Assembly: GCA_902826155.1 (NCBI GenBank)
Contig: CADEDU010000005.1
Coordinates: forward strand, 24,784 to 78,428
Direction of reading: 5' to 3'
Origin: an uncultured beta proteobacterium
GTDB taxonomy: Bacteria > Pseudomonadota > Gammaproteobacteria > Burkholderiales > SG8-39
Length of the DNA: 53,645 nt
Shown piece after piece: positions 9,544 to 17,162 of this stretch. Made by a program: the position numbers and the translations under genes. Each line of letters starts with the position of its first letter. Positions within the stretch are counted from its first letter, which is position 1. Below the pieces are notes generated by a model, which had not been told where the DNA came from, ran no database searches, and saw nothing but the letters and a program-made list of their open reading frames with translations.

Positions 9544-9816
9544 GCCGAGCGTGATCCGGGACAGCGGTTCGACTTGGACCGCAATTATCGCGGAGAACGC
9601 ACGTGCCGGGTAAGGCGATCAACAGGAACCCATTGATTCTGCTGGGCAACGGCGGTCTGGGTCCGACGCGACGGATTGACAAGCGCGGCCTGCGAAGGCA
9701 TGGTCGGCTCGCCCGGTCCGATCTGGACTGCGTGCACTACGGAATGGGTCGCGCACTGATTGTCACTTGCAGGGCCCGTCTGCGTTTCGAATAACGCGCA
9801 TCACAAAGGAGTAGTC
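9544..9816 (+). promoter_or_regulatory. divergent intergenic region before the sulfur-type cluster
   Basis: This gap separates the minus-strand dehydratase gene from the plus-strand cluster and must hold the cluster promoter. The best core I can see is TTGCAG (9767-9772) and AATAAC (9790-9795) with a 17-base spacer. That is a weak match to sigma-70 consensus. No operator is recognised. A 63-codon frame at 9603-9794 has no ribosome site or family features, and I do not call it. Confidence 0.3.
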
Positions 9817-9924
9817 ATGCTCATCCCCTCCCGTTCGCGCACGCGCCGCGTAGTCGTCGGCTTTGGTGAACAACTTCGTAGCGACGCCGCCGGTGCCGGT
9901 CATTCGACCTGCTCGCCCAACTGA
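9817..9924 (+). CDS. candidate leader peptide 1 (35 codons)
   Basis: ATG at 9817 follows a strong AAAGGAG ribosome site. The peptide starts MLIPSRSRTRR, has EQLR further on and a single Cys near its end, and stops 14 bases before the Fe-S subunit gene. A second ORF at 20593 shares MLIPSxSRTRR, QLR at the same offset, and an Ala-Gly-rich Cys-containing end. The similarity, the ribosome sites and the placement before operon segments suggest regulatory leader peptides rather than chance ORFs. Arg-rich leaders with one Cys are reminiscent of cysteine-responsive attenuators known in other bacteria; that function is inference here. Confidence 0.6.
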   Translation: MLIPSRSRTRRVVVGFGEQLRSDAAGAGHSTCSPN

Positions 9925-9938
9925 CATCGTGAGGCCTC

Positions 9939-10706
9939 ATGGCTGCCAATCCCCGCTGGAAAATGGCGGTGGACGTCGAGCGCTGCATCGGTTGTCACGC
10001 GTGCTCCGTCGCCTGCAAAGTCGAGAACAACGTACCGCTGGGCCGGTTCCGTACCAAGGTCTACTACCTGGACACCGGCAAATTCCCGAAGGTCACCCGC
10101 GCGTTCCTGCCCACGCTGTGCATGCAGTGCGAAGACGCGCCCTGCCTCAAAGCCTGTCCACATAGCGCCATCGATCGCAAGGCCGACGGCATCGTCCGCG
10201 TCGATCCCGACAAGTGCGAACACGACGGCGCCTGCGAAGCGGCCTGCCCCTACGGGGCCATCGGTTGCGATGACAACGATGTCGCCGACAAGTGCGATTT
10301 CTGCTCGCATCGGCTGGCCGTCGGCATGGAGCCGGCGTGCGTCGAGACGTGTCCGGCCGAGGTATTCCACTTCGGCGACGCGAACGATCCGAAGTCACCG
10401 TATTCGCGGTTCATGGCCAAGCACGGCAAGGACACCGCGGTGTTGAAGCCCGAAGAGAAAACGCAGCCGTCGGTGGCCTACCGCGGTCACAAAAAGGAGA
10501 TGGAAGCGAAGATCCCCAAGGGGCGCATCCACGATCCCTATTCGTACGAGATCGAAACCTGGACCAGCCTCGCACCGCAATTCCCGAAGGGCAAACGGGT
10601 GCAATGGGCGCAAGTGCCTCAGGGGGGCGTGTTCACCTACGGGCCGGATGCGAAGCAACTGGCCGCGAACGGGAAACCCGAGGGGGAAGACAATGGAAAG
10701 GCGTGA
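9939..10706 (+). CDS. four-cluster ferredoxin-like electron-transfer subunit of a molybdoenzyme
   Basis: A 255-residue protein of the DmsB/PhsB/NrfC type, which carries electrons to or from a molybdopterin subunit. Cys groups are at 16/19/22/26, 61/64/69/73, 93/99/103 and 119/122/134/138. The third group reads C93-x2-Asp96-x2-C99-x3-C103, so Asp stands where the family has a second Cys. No export signal is present; such subunits normally travel with the Tat-signalled catalytic partner. The catalytic gene starts inside this gene's 3' end (14-bp overlap), which supports one complex. The C-terminal ~90 residues are Lys/Pro-rich and less conserved. Confidence 0.9.
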   Translation: MAANPRWKMAVDVERCIGCHACSVACKVENNVPLGRFRTKVYYLDTGKFPKVTRAFLPTLCMQCEDAPCLKACPHSAIDRKADGIVRVDPDKCEHDGACEAACPYGAIGCDDNDVADKCDFCSHRLAVGMEPACVETCPAEVFHFGDANDPKSPYSRFMAKHGKDTAVLKPEEKTQPSVAYRGHKKEMEAKIPKGRIHDPYSYEIETWTSLAPQFPKGKRVQWAQVPQGGVFTYGPDAKQLAANGKPEGEDNGKA

Positions 10707-13308
10707 CTTCCTCAGGCGCGGCATGGCCGCGATGTCGAGCCTCGCGGTCGGTGAAACCATCCTGCTCTCACCCAACGACGCGCACGCTTTCTTCTGGCGG
10801 CGCAAGCCCGAGCTGATCGGTCAGCGCGAGGCGGTGCGGCGTGCCAACGGCAAGGGCCGCATTCCGAACGACTACAGCAAGGCCACGATCGTCAAAGGCG
10901 TCTGCCTCAACTGCTCGACGGTGTGCGGGATCCAGGGCTACGTCATCGACGGACGGCTGGTGAAGGTGAGCGGCAACCCGGAGGATCCGAACAACGGCAA
11001 GGCGTTGTGCGCCAAGGGCCAGTCGGGGCCGACCATCAACAGTTACGCCGATCGACTGCTGTTTCCGCTCAAGCGCGTCGGTGCCCGCGGTGAAGGCAAG
11101 TGGATGCGCATCACCTGGGATGAAGCCTACGACGAGATCGCGCGGCGCATCCGCAAGGCGATGGACGAAGGCAAGCCCGAGGAGGTGGCGATCCAGATCG
11201 GCCGTTCGCGCATCGGCGAGGAGATGGGCCGCTTCCTGAACGCGATCGGCTCGCCGTCGCTGTTCAATCATCGCGCGCTGTGCTCGTCGAACAAGCGCGC
11301 CGCGAACTACGTCTCGCTCGGGGAAACCGACTGGGAGAGCGCCGATTTCGCGCGCAGCAAGTACATCCTCAACTTCGGATCGAACTTCTACGAGGCGCAC
11401 CAGGGCGCGATCCACGCGGCGATCCGCATCATCAAGGGCCGCTTCGACAACGGCGCGAAACTGGTGACGTTCGACGTGCGCATGTCGAATACGGCCGGGC
11501 GGTCGGATGAATGGTTCGCGCCGGTTCCCGGCAGCGACGGGGCGATCGCGCTGGCGATGGGCAACGTGATCATGCAGGCGGGCGAGCACGACAAACAGTG
11601 GCTCGACACCTGGAGCAACGTCGATGCCGAGAGCCTGAAGCGCTGGATCGCGCGCTACACACCGGAATGGGCCGAGGGTGTGTCGGGCATGCCTGCGGCC
11701 GACATCCGGCGCATCGCGCTGGAGTTCGCGCGGGCGCGCCCCGCGTGCGTCGCGTTCACCAACCGCGGTTCGGGGGCGCACTACAACGGCTTCAACAATG
11801 ATCGCGCCGTCATTTTGCTCAACGCGATCGTCGGCTCGATCGGCAAACCCGGCGGCTATTGCTACACCGTCGAGCCGACGCGCGTTCCACCGTCGGTGTT
11901 TCCGCAGCCGCAGCCGCGCCCGCCGGCACCGAAAGCCCGGAGCGCGATCGAGAATCCGCCCGAATGGCCGCTCGCCAACAAATGGCAGCGCATGAAGGTC
12001 GGGCAGATCGTCTATCAAGGGATCAAGGAAGGACGCGGCAAGATCCAGGTGTATCTCTCCTACACCGTCGCAGCGCCGCAGACCTGGCCCGAGGGGCGCA
12101 GCCTGACCGTCGAGGTGCTCAAGGACGAGAAGCTGATCCCGTTCCACGCGTGTTCCGACATCGTCTATTCGGAACAGGCGCACTACGCCGATCTGATCCT
12201 GCCCGATGCCACGTACCTGGAACGCTGGGGCTTCGATACGCGCAACAACATGGAGTTGCGCGACTACGTGACGTTGCGCCAGCCGATCGTGCCGCCGCCG
12301 GGCGAGTGCGTGAGCTTCGTCGATTCGATGATCGAGATCGCCAGGCGCATCGGTCCGCAGACGGCGCAGTATTTCCAGTTCAAGAATCACGAGGACTGGA
12401 TCCGGCAGCGCTGCCAGGCGTTGACCAAACGCGTGGGCGAGGATGGATTCGCTTACATGAAGAAGCACGGCGTGTGGCAGGACACCACCAAGCCGAAGTA
12501 CTACGAGCTGTACAACTGGGAGGTGCCGGCGGCCGAGCTGAAAGACACCCGCGTCGACGAGAAGACTCGGATCATCTACCGCAAGGCTGCCGACGGACGC
12601 GAAACCGCGGTGGGCCTCATGGTCGATGGCAAGGCGCGGCGCGGCTTCATCACGCCTTCGCGCAAGTTCTCGGTCGATCATCCCGACATCGAGGCGGCGG
12701 CGAAGGAGCGCAACTTCACCGAAGATCCGACCGGAATGCCGAACTATTTTCCGGTGCCCTCGATCGAGCGGATGCGACCCGACCAGCTGCATCTGGTCAC
12801 GTTCAAGTGGAACGTGCACACACAAGGGCGTACGCAGTCGCAGAAGTATCTTTCCGAGATCGTTCACCACAACCCGATGTGGATCAACACCGACACCGCT
12901 CTGCGGTACGGCATCAGGACCGGTGACCTGGTGGAGGTGACGACGTACCGCCCGCACGGACATCAGATGAAGAACGGCGGCGCGATCGTCGGGCGCACGC
13001 TGATTCCGGCCTTCGTCACCGAAGGCATCCATCCGCGCGTGCTCGCGGTGTCGAACACGCTCGGCAATCCGTGGCACGGTCGCGCCGCGAACGCACGCAA
13101 CAGCAGGCGTTCGCGTAGCGACGCATTCGATGACCGCGTGATCGCCGAGGATCAGGATCTCGACGGCGATATCTGGTGGGACGTCCGCAAGGGCGGCACC
13201 GGTGCGGGCTACAACGTGAACGCGATCCTGCCGATCCAGCCCGCGCCGCTGGTGGGCATGCAGGGTTGGTACGACACGGTGTGCTCGATACGCAAGGTGG
13301 AGGCGTAG
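10693..13308 (+). CDS. Tat-exported molybdopterin oxidoreductase, DMSO-reductase family (PhsA/PsrA-like)
   Basis: An 871-residue catalytic subunit. It begins MERRDFLRRG, a twin-arginine signal, so it should act in the periplasm. A [4Fe-4S] site is at C71, C74, C78 and C106, followed by the bis-MGD-binding domains. C197, in HRALCSSN, is the likely molybdenum ligand. A Cys ligand groups it with the polysulfide/thiosulfate/tetrathionate/arsenate reductase branch rather than Ser-type DMSO reductases. The C-terminal segment has a dinucleotide-binding-like region (KWNVHTQGRTQSQKY). I cannot assign the substrate; neighbouring genes favour a sulfur or selenium compound. No NrfD-like membrane subunit follows. 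Confidence 0.92.
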   Translation: MERRDFLRRGMAAMSSLAVGETILLSPNDAHAFFWRRKPELIGQREAVRRANGKGRIPNDYSKATIVKGVCLNCSTVCGIQGYVIDGRLVKVSGNPEDPNNGKALCAKGQSGPTINSYADRLLFPLKRVGARGEGKWMRITWDEAYDEIARRIRKAMDEGKPEEVAIQIGRSRIGEEMGRFLNAIGSPSLFNHRALCSSNKRAANYVSLGETDWESADFARSKYILNFGSNFYEAHQGAIHAAIRIIKGRFDNGAKLVTFDVRMSNTAGRSDEWFAPVPGSDGAIALAMGNVIMQAGEHDKQWLDTWSNVDAESLKRWIARYTPEWAEGVSGMPAADIRRIALEFARARPACVAFTNRGSGAHYNGFNNDRAVILLNAIVGSIGKPGGYCYTVEPTRVPPSVFPQPQPRPPAPKARSAIENPPEWPLANKWQRMKVGQIVYQGIKEGRGKIQVYLSYTVAAPQTWPEGRSLTVEVLKDEKLIPFHACSDIVYSEQAHYADLILPDATYLERWGFDTRNNMELRDYVTLRQPIVPPPGECVSFVDSMIEIARRIGPQTAQYFQFKNHEDWIRQRCQALTKRVGEDGFAYMKKHGVWQDTTKPKYYELYNWEVPAAELKDTRVDEKTRIIYRKAADGRETAVGLMVDGKARRGFITPSRKFSVDHPDIEAAAKERNFTEDPTGMPNYFPVPSIERMRPDQLHLVTFKWNVHTQGRTQSQKYLSEIVHHNPMWINTDTALRYGIRTGDLVEVTTYRPHGHQMKNGGAIVGRTLIPAFVTEGIHPRVLAVSNTLGNPWHGRAANARNSRRSRSDAFDDRVIAEDQDLDGDIWWDVRKGGTGAGYNVNAILPIQPAPLVGMQGWYDTVCSIRKVEA

Positions 13309-13655
13309 CGAATTGCATCCGCAACCTGCTCTCATCCGTAGCACTACGAGCACCAGGGATAGCGACGAGGCGATCGGGCGTAGCGGGTTGAGCGCGCGCT
13401 CGCCTTTTCGGATATTTTCGCGCCTCCCTGTTCTCCGTCCAATCCGTCAAGGCATGTTTCTTCTACGCCGACTCACTGACCGCAGCTCAAGATCGCTCGC
13501 GATGATGCTCGGCATCGCTGCGGGCGGTGCAGGCGAGCGCGAACTGCGGCGTTCGGCGCGCGGCCCCGATGTCGGCCGTCACGCTTCGGCCCACCGCAGC
13601 CCTCCGCGCGTCCTTGCCATTCATCCATTTGTTTCCAACTAAGCGAGAGGGCTCC
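13309..13655. other. 347-bp intergenic region between the molybdoenzyme and importer 1
   Basis: I find no convincing gene here. A 62-codon frame from ATG 13454 to 13642 (starting MFLLRRLTDRSS) lacks a good ribosome site and does not match the two leader peptides. A GC-rich hairpin followed by four T (13369-13408) may end the upstream transcript. The segment may therefore also hold a promoter for the importer genes; no clear -35/-10 pair is seen. Confidence 0.4.
13369..13408 (+). terminator. possible weak terminator after the molybdoenzyme gene
   Basis: GGCGA at 13369-13373 can pair with TCGCC at 13400-13404, enclosing a GC-rich stretch that contains GAGCGCGCGCTC. TTTT follows at 13405-13408. 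The T run is short and the loop long, so this is tentative. Confidence 0.3.
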
Positions 13656-14537
13656 ATGCACCGACTCCGTTCCATTTCAAGTATTCGCCTCGTGCTCCGA
13701 TGCGCCGCCGCCGCGGTGCTCATCGCAACAGCCGGCACCTCGGCCGCCCAGCAGACCTTCAGGGTCACCACGATCCCCGAGGAGGCGGCCACCGAACAAA
13801 CCCGCAAGTTCGGCCCGATCGCGCGCTATCTGGAGAAATCGCTCGGTCGCAAAGTGGAGTTCACGCCGGTGACCGACTATCCGGCTGCGGTCGAAGCGAT
13901 GGTGAACAAACAGGTTGATCTCGTTTGGTTCGGTGGATTCACCCACGTGCAGGCGCAGATCCGCTCGGGCGGCAAGATCATTCCGATCGCACAGCGTGAA
14001 GAAGACACGCAGTTCCGCTCGGTGTTCATTACGCTGGCCGACTCCGGCATCAAGGCCCTCACTGACCTGAAGGGCAAGCAGGTGAGCTTCGGGTCGCAGT
14101 CGAGCACCTCCGGCCATCTGATGCCCCGCAATTTCCTGCTCGAAGCGGGCCTCAATCCGGAGAAGGACTTCAAACGCATTGCGTACTCCGGTGCGCACGA
14201 TGCGACCATCGCCTCGGTGGTCGGCGGACGCGTCGACGCCGCCGCGCTCGACATCACGGTCTGGCGCAAGTTCGTCGACGAGAAGAAGGTCGACACCAAC
14301 AAGGTCGCGGTCTTCTACACCACGCCGCCGTTCTACAACTACAACTGGTCGGTGCACGCGGACATGCCGACCGATCTGCGTGAGCAACTCACCAAGGCGC
14401 TGCTCGCACTGTCGATGGAGACCCCCGAGGGCAAAGAGATTCTTACGCTCAATCGCGCCACGAAGTACATCGCCACCAAGGCCGAGAACTACAAGGGCCT
14501 CGAAGCCGCGGGCCGCAGCGCCGGATTGATCAAATAG
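13656..14537 (+). CDS. PhnD-family periplasmic substrate-binding protein 1
   Basis: A 293-residue binding protein with a Sec signal peptide (CAAAAVLIATAGTSAAQ, cleavage near residue 28). The mature part has the PhnD/phosphate-phosphonate-like fold, with VDLVWFGGFTHVQA and the serine-rich anion loop SQSSTSGH. The opening VTTIPEEAATEQ and the DYPAAVEAMVNKQVDL region resemble the PhnD subgroup that databases label putative selenate-binding. That resemblance is from memory, and no search was run. The genes for its ATPase and two permeases follow at once. The ATG at 13656 follows AGAGG and starts the signal peptide; the open frame upstream is not coding in style. Confidence 0.88.
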   Translation: MHRLRSISSIRLVLRCAAAAVLIATAGTSAAQQTFRVTTIPEEAATEQTRKFGPIARYLEKSLGRKVEFTPVTDYPAAVEAMVNKQVDLVWFGGFTHVQAQIRSGGKIIPIAQREEDTQFRSVFITLADSGIKALTDLKGKQVSFGSQSSTSGHLMPRNFLLEAGLNPEKDFKRIAYSGAHDATIASVVGGRVDAAALDITVWRKFVDEKKVDTNKVAVFYTTPPFYNYNWSVHADMPTDLREQLTKALLALSMETPEGKEILTLNRATKYIATKAENYKGLEAAGRSAGLIK

Positions 14538-14548
14538 GGAGCAGTTCG

Positions 14549-15391
14549 TTGCGCGTCAAACTGACTGGCCTGGCTGCACGGCACCCGGCCGCGCGTGGCG
14601 AAGCACCGCCCGCGCTGCATCCGATCGAACTCGAAATCGCACCGGGTGAGCAGCTCGCAGTAATCGGCCCTTCAGGCGCGGGCAAGACCACGCTTCTGCA
14701 CGCGATCGCCTGCGCATTGAAGCCGATGCATGGCGCGCTCGCGCTCGACGGCGTCGATCCGTGGACGCTGAGCGTGAGAGCGCTGCAAGGGCTGCGCGGC
14801 AACTTGTTTCTCGCGCCGCAGACGCCACCGTTGCCGCCGCGCCAACGGGTGATCACAGCGGTGCTCGCGGCGCGTCTGCCGCGTCAGTCGTTGCTGGCGA
14901 GTGTGCGGTCGCTGTTCTATCCGACTGATATCGCCGGTGCGGAGCGCGCGCTGGCGCGCTTCGATCTGGCTCCCAAACTATGGGACCGCGTCGATCGACT
15001 GTCGGGCGGCGAGCGTCAACGGGTCGGGCTGGCGCGTGCACTGATGTCGCATGCGTCGTTGTGGTTGGTGGATGAACCGCTCTCGGCGCTCGACCCGGCG
15101 CGCGCGGCGCTTGCCATCGACACCATCACCACGGCCGCGCGCGAGCGTGGCGCCACGCTCGTGACGACCCTGCATCAGGTGGACGTCGCGGTGCGGCGTT
15201 ATCCCCGCATCGTCGGCCTGCGCGACGGGCGCATGGAATTCGATCTGCCCTCGACCGAGGTTTCGCGGTCGCGACTCGCCGCCCTCTACGCGCAGCGCGA
15301 GCACGAGCTGACCGGGCCGGCGTACGACCCGGCCGAAGACGTGCGAGAAGTCCAGGCCGCGCCGCAGACCGCAGTCATGCATTGTCGGTAG
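14549..15391 (+). CDS. ABC importer ATPase, PhnC-like (importer 1)
   Basis: A 280-residue ATPase. Walker A is GPSGAGKTT at residues 40-48, the signature is LSGGERQ from 151, Walker B is LWLVDEP from 171, and the H-loop is TLHQVD. It energises importer 1 together with the two permeases that follow. The start is TTG at 14549 after GGGAGCAG; no better start codon lies near. A short extension of about 25 residues after the ATPase core is unassigned. Confidence 0.9.
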   Translation: MRVKLTGLAARHPAARGEAPPALHPIELEIAPGEQLAVIGPSGAGKTTLLHAIACALKPMHGALALDGVDPWTLSVRALQGLRGNLFLAPQTPPLPPRQRVITAVLAARLPRQSLLASVRSLFYPTDIAGAERALARFDLAPKLWDRVDRLSGGERQRVGLARALMSHASLWLVDEPLSALDPARAALAIDTITTAARERGATLVTTLHQVDVAVRRYPRIVGLRDGRMEFDLPSTEVSRSRLAALYAQREHELTGPAYDPAEDVREVQAAPQTAVMHCR

Positions 15392-15395
15392 GCCG

Positions 15396-16232
15396 ATGAG
15401 CACGATCGCGGCCTCCAGCCCGGCCTGGCGCGACCCCGCGTGGTCCGGACGGGTTTTCTGGTTCGGCGCGGCACTCGTGCTGATCGTGCCGGCGCTCATC
15501 GCGACCGAGTTCAAGCCGTGGACGCTCTTCGGCGCCGACAACCTCAAGGCGACGAGGAATTTTCTCGCCGATTTTCTACCGCCCAAGATCGAGGGCGAGT
15601 TCATGCTGATGGTGATGCGCGAGACCTGGCGTACGGTCGCGATCGCCACCGCCGGCATTACGCTCGCGCTCGTGATCGCAGTTCCCCTCACCTTGCTGGC
15701 CACCAGCGCGCTTTCGGTCTCCGCGCTCACCGGACGCATGAACGCGCTGCCGTTCGTGTTCCGGCAGGCTATTCGCGGGACCTTGATCGTTTTGCGGAGC
15801 ATTCCGGAGTTGGTCTGGGCACTTGTCTTCGTGCGCGTGGTCGGGCTCGGCCCCACCGCGGGCGTGCTTGCCATCGCGCTCACTTACGGAGGCATGCTCG
15901 GCAAGGTGTACGCTGAGATTCTCGAAAGTGAAGAGACGCACGTGACGAATTCGCTGCTGCGCAGCGGCGCGGGGCGTTTGCAGGCGTTCTTGTACGGGCT
16001 GCTGCCACAATCGGCGGCCGAGCTCACCAGCTACACGGTTTATCGCTGGGAGTGCGCGATCCGCTCCTCGGCGGTGCTCGGCTTCGTCGGCGCCGGTGGC
16101 CTGGGCCAGCAGATGGACGCCTCGATGAAAATGTTCAACGGCTCCGAAGTCTGCACGATGCTCATCGTGTTCGTGCTTCTGGTGTGGCTCGCGGATCAGG
16201 CCAGCGCCTGGTTGCGCCGTGCGTTGGGTTGA
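15396..16232 (+). CDS. ABC importer permease, PhnE-like (importer 1, first)
   Basis: A 278-residue inner-membrane protein with about six hydrophobic helices. The permease EAA-type loop lies near RSGAGRLQAFLYGLLP, followed by the PhnE-typical GFVGAGGLGQQM segment. It begins four bases after the ATPase stop. A second, different PhnE-like permease follows four bases after its own stop, so the channel is probably a heterodimer. Confidence 0.9.
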   Translation: MSTIAASSPAWRDPAWSGRVFWFGAALVLIVPALIATEFKPWTLFGADNLKATRNFLADFLPPKIEGEFMLMVMRETWRTVAIATAGITLALVIAVPLTLLATSALSVSALTGRMNALPFVFRQAIRGTLIVLRSIPELVWALVFVRVVGLGPTAGVLAIALTYGGMLGKVYAEILESEETHVTNSLLRSGAGRLQAFLYGLLPQSAAELTSYTVYRWECAIRSSAVLGFVGAGGLGQQMDASMKMFNGSEVCTMLIVFVLLVWLADQASAWLRRALG

Positions 16233-16236
16233 GTCC

Positions 16237-17082
16237 ATGGCCGCCGATCGCAAACTCGTGCCAATACCCGCGGCCAACGAAACCTATCGCGCTCCGCCAC
16301 GGTTGTTCGACGCGCGCTGCAAGGCGTGCTGGTTCGTGGCCGGACTGGTCGTGCTCACCATTGCGAGTTTCTGGTCGCTGGAATTGCAGTGGGCGAGATT
16401 TTTCTCGGCCGACTCGATGCGCCGCATGGGTAAATTCTTCGGCGAACTCATGTCGCCGACGGCGAATGGCGAGTTCCTCTGGAGGCTCACGATCGCAAGC
16501 CTGGAGACGCTCGCCATGTCTGCGCTGGGCACGTTGCTGGCCGCGATCGGCGGCCTCGCGCTCGCACTGCCGGCGAGTCGCACGCACGCGGAGGATCCGG
16601 CACGCTGGCGCGGCGTCACGCGGCTGGTGCTGAACGCGCTGCGATCGATTCCTGAATTGGTGTGGGCGGCGTTGCTGCTGATCTCCGCCGGACTGGGCCC
16701 GTTCGCCGGCACGCTCGCGCTGGCGGTGCACACGACCGGCGTCCTGGGGCGGCTTTTCGCCGAGGCGATCGAGAACGCGCCGCAAGGGCCGGCCTTCGCG
16801 TTGCGCACCCAAGGCGTGCCCGCCGGGCGCGTGTTTCTGTACGCGACGCTGGTGCAGGTATTGCCGCAACTGCTGTCCTACACGCTGTATCGCTGGGAGA
16901 ACAACATCCGCGCCGCGGCGGTCCTGGGTGTGGTGGGGGCGGGCGGCCTGGGGCAGATGCTGGCGTTTCACATGGGCCTGTTCCAGATGAGCGAGACCAG
17001 TTCGATACTCATCGCGATGATCCTGCTCGTGGCGGTCGTCGATATCGTGTCCTATCTGTCGCGACGGATCCTTTCCCGATAG
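16237..17082 (+). CDS. ABC importer permease, PhnE-like (importer 1, second)
   Basis: A 281-residue inner-membrane permease. It has LRSIPELVWA in the middle (also found in its partner), an EAA-type loop at RTQGVPAGRVFLYATLVQ, and GVVGAGGLGQM near the end. The ATG at 16237 is used because an in-frame upstream start would overlap the previous gene without a ribosome site. With the preceding genes it completes a D-C-E-E importer. Confidence 0.9.
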   Translation: MAADRKLVPIPAANETYRAPPRLFDARCKACWFVAGLVVLTIASFWSLELQWARFFSADSMRRMGKFFGELMSPTANGEFLWRLTIASLETLAMSALGTLLAAIGGLALALPASRTHAEDPARWRGVTRLVLNALRSIPELVWAALLLISAGLGPFAGTLALAVHTTGVLGRLFAEAIENAPQGPAFALRTQGVPAGRVFLYATLVQVLPQLLSYTLYRWENNIRAAAVLGVVGAGGLGQMLAFHMGLFQMSETSSILIAMILLVAVVDIVSYLSRRILSR

Positions 17083-17162
17083 GCGCACCTGGGGGCAATC
17101 GCCGGCATGTGAATCCACGCGCGCAAGCGGCGCGTAGCACGTCTGAAGAAAAGGGGGATCGA

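Noticed and set aside
10768..13353. Very long antisense open frame (861 codons) opposite the Mo oxidoreductase gene
   Set aside because: It mirrors a GC-rich real gene, is rich in Arg, His and Asp without any domain, and overlaps a protein with all expected cofactor motifs.
13454..13642. 62-codon ORF starting MFLLRRLTDRSS before binding protein 1, as a third leader peptide
   Set aside because: It does not share MLIPSxSRTRR or QLR, has no Cys, and has no good ribosome site.
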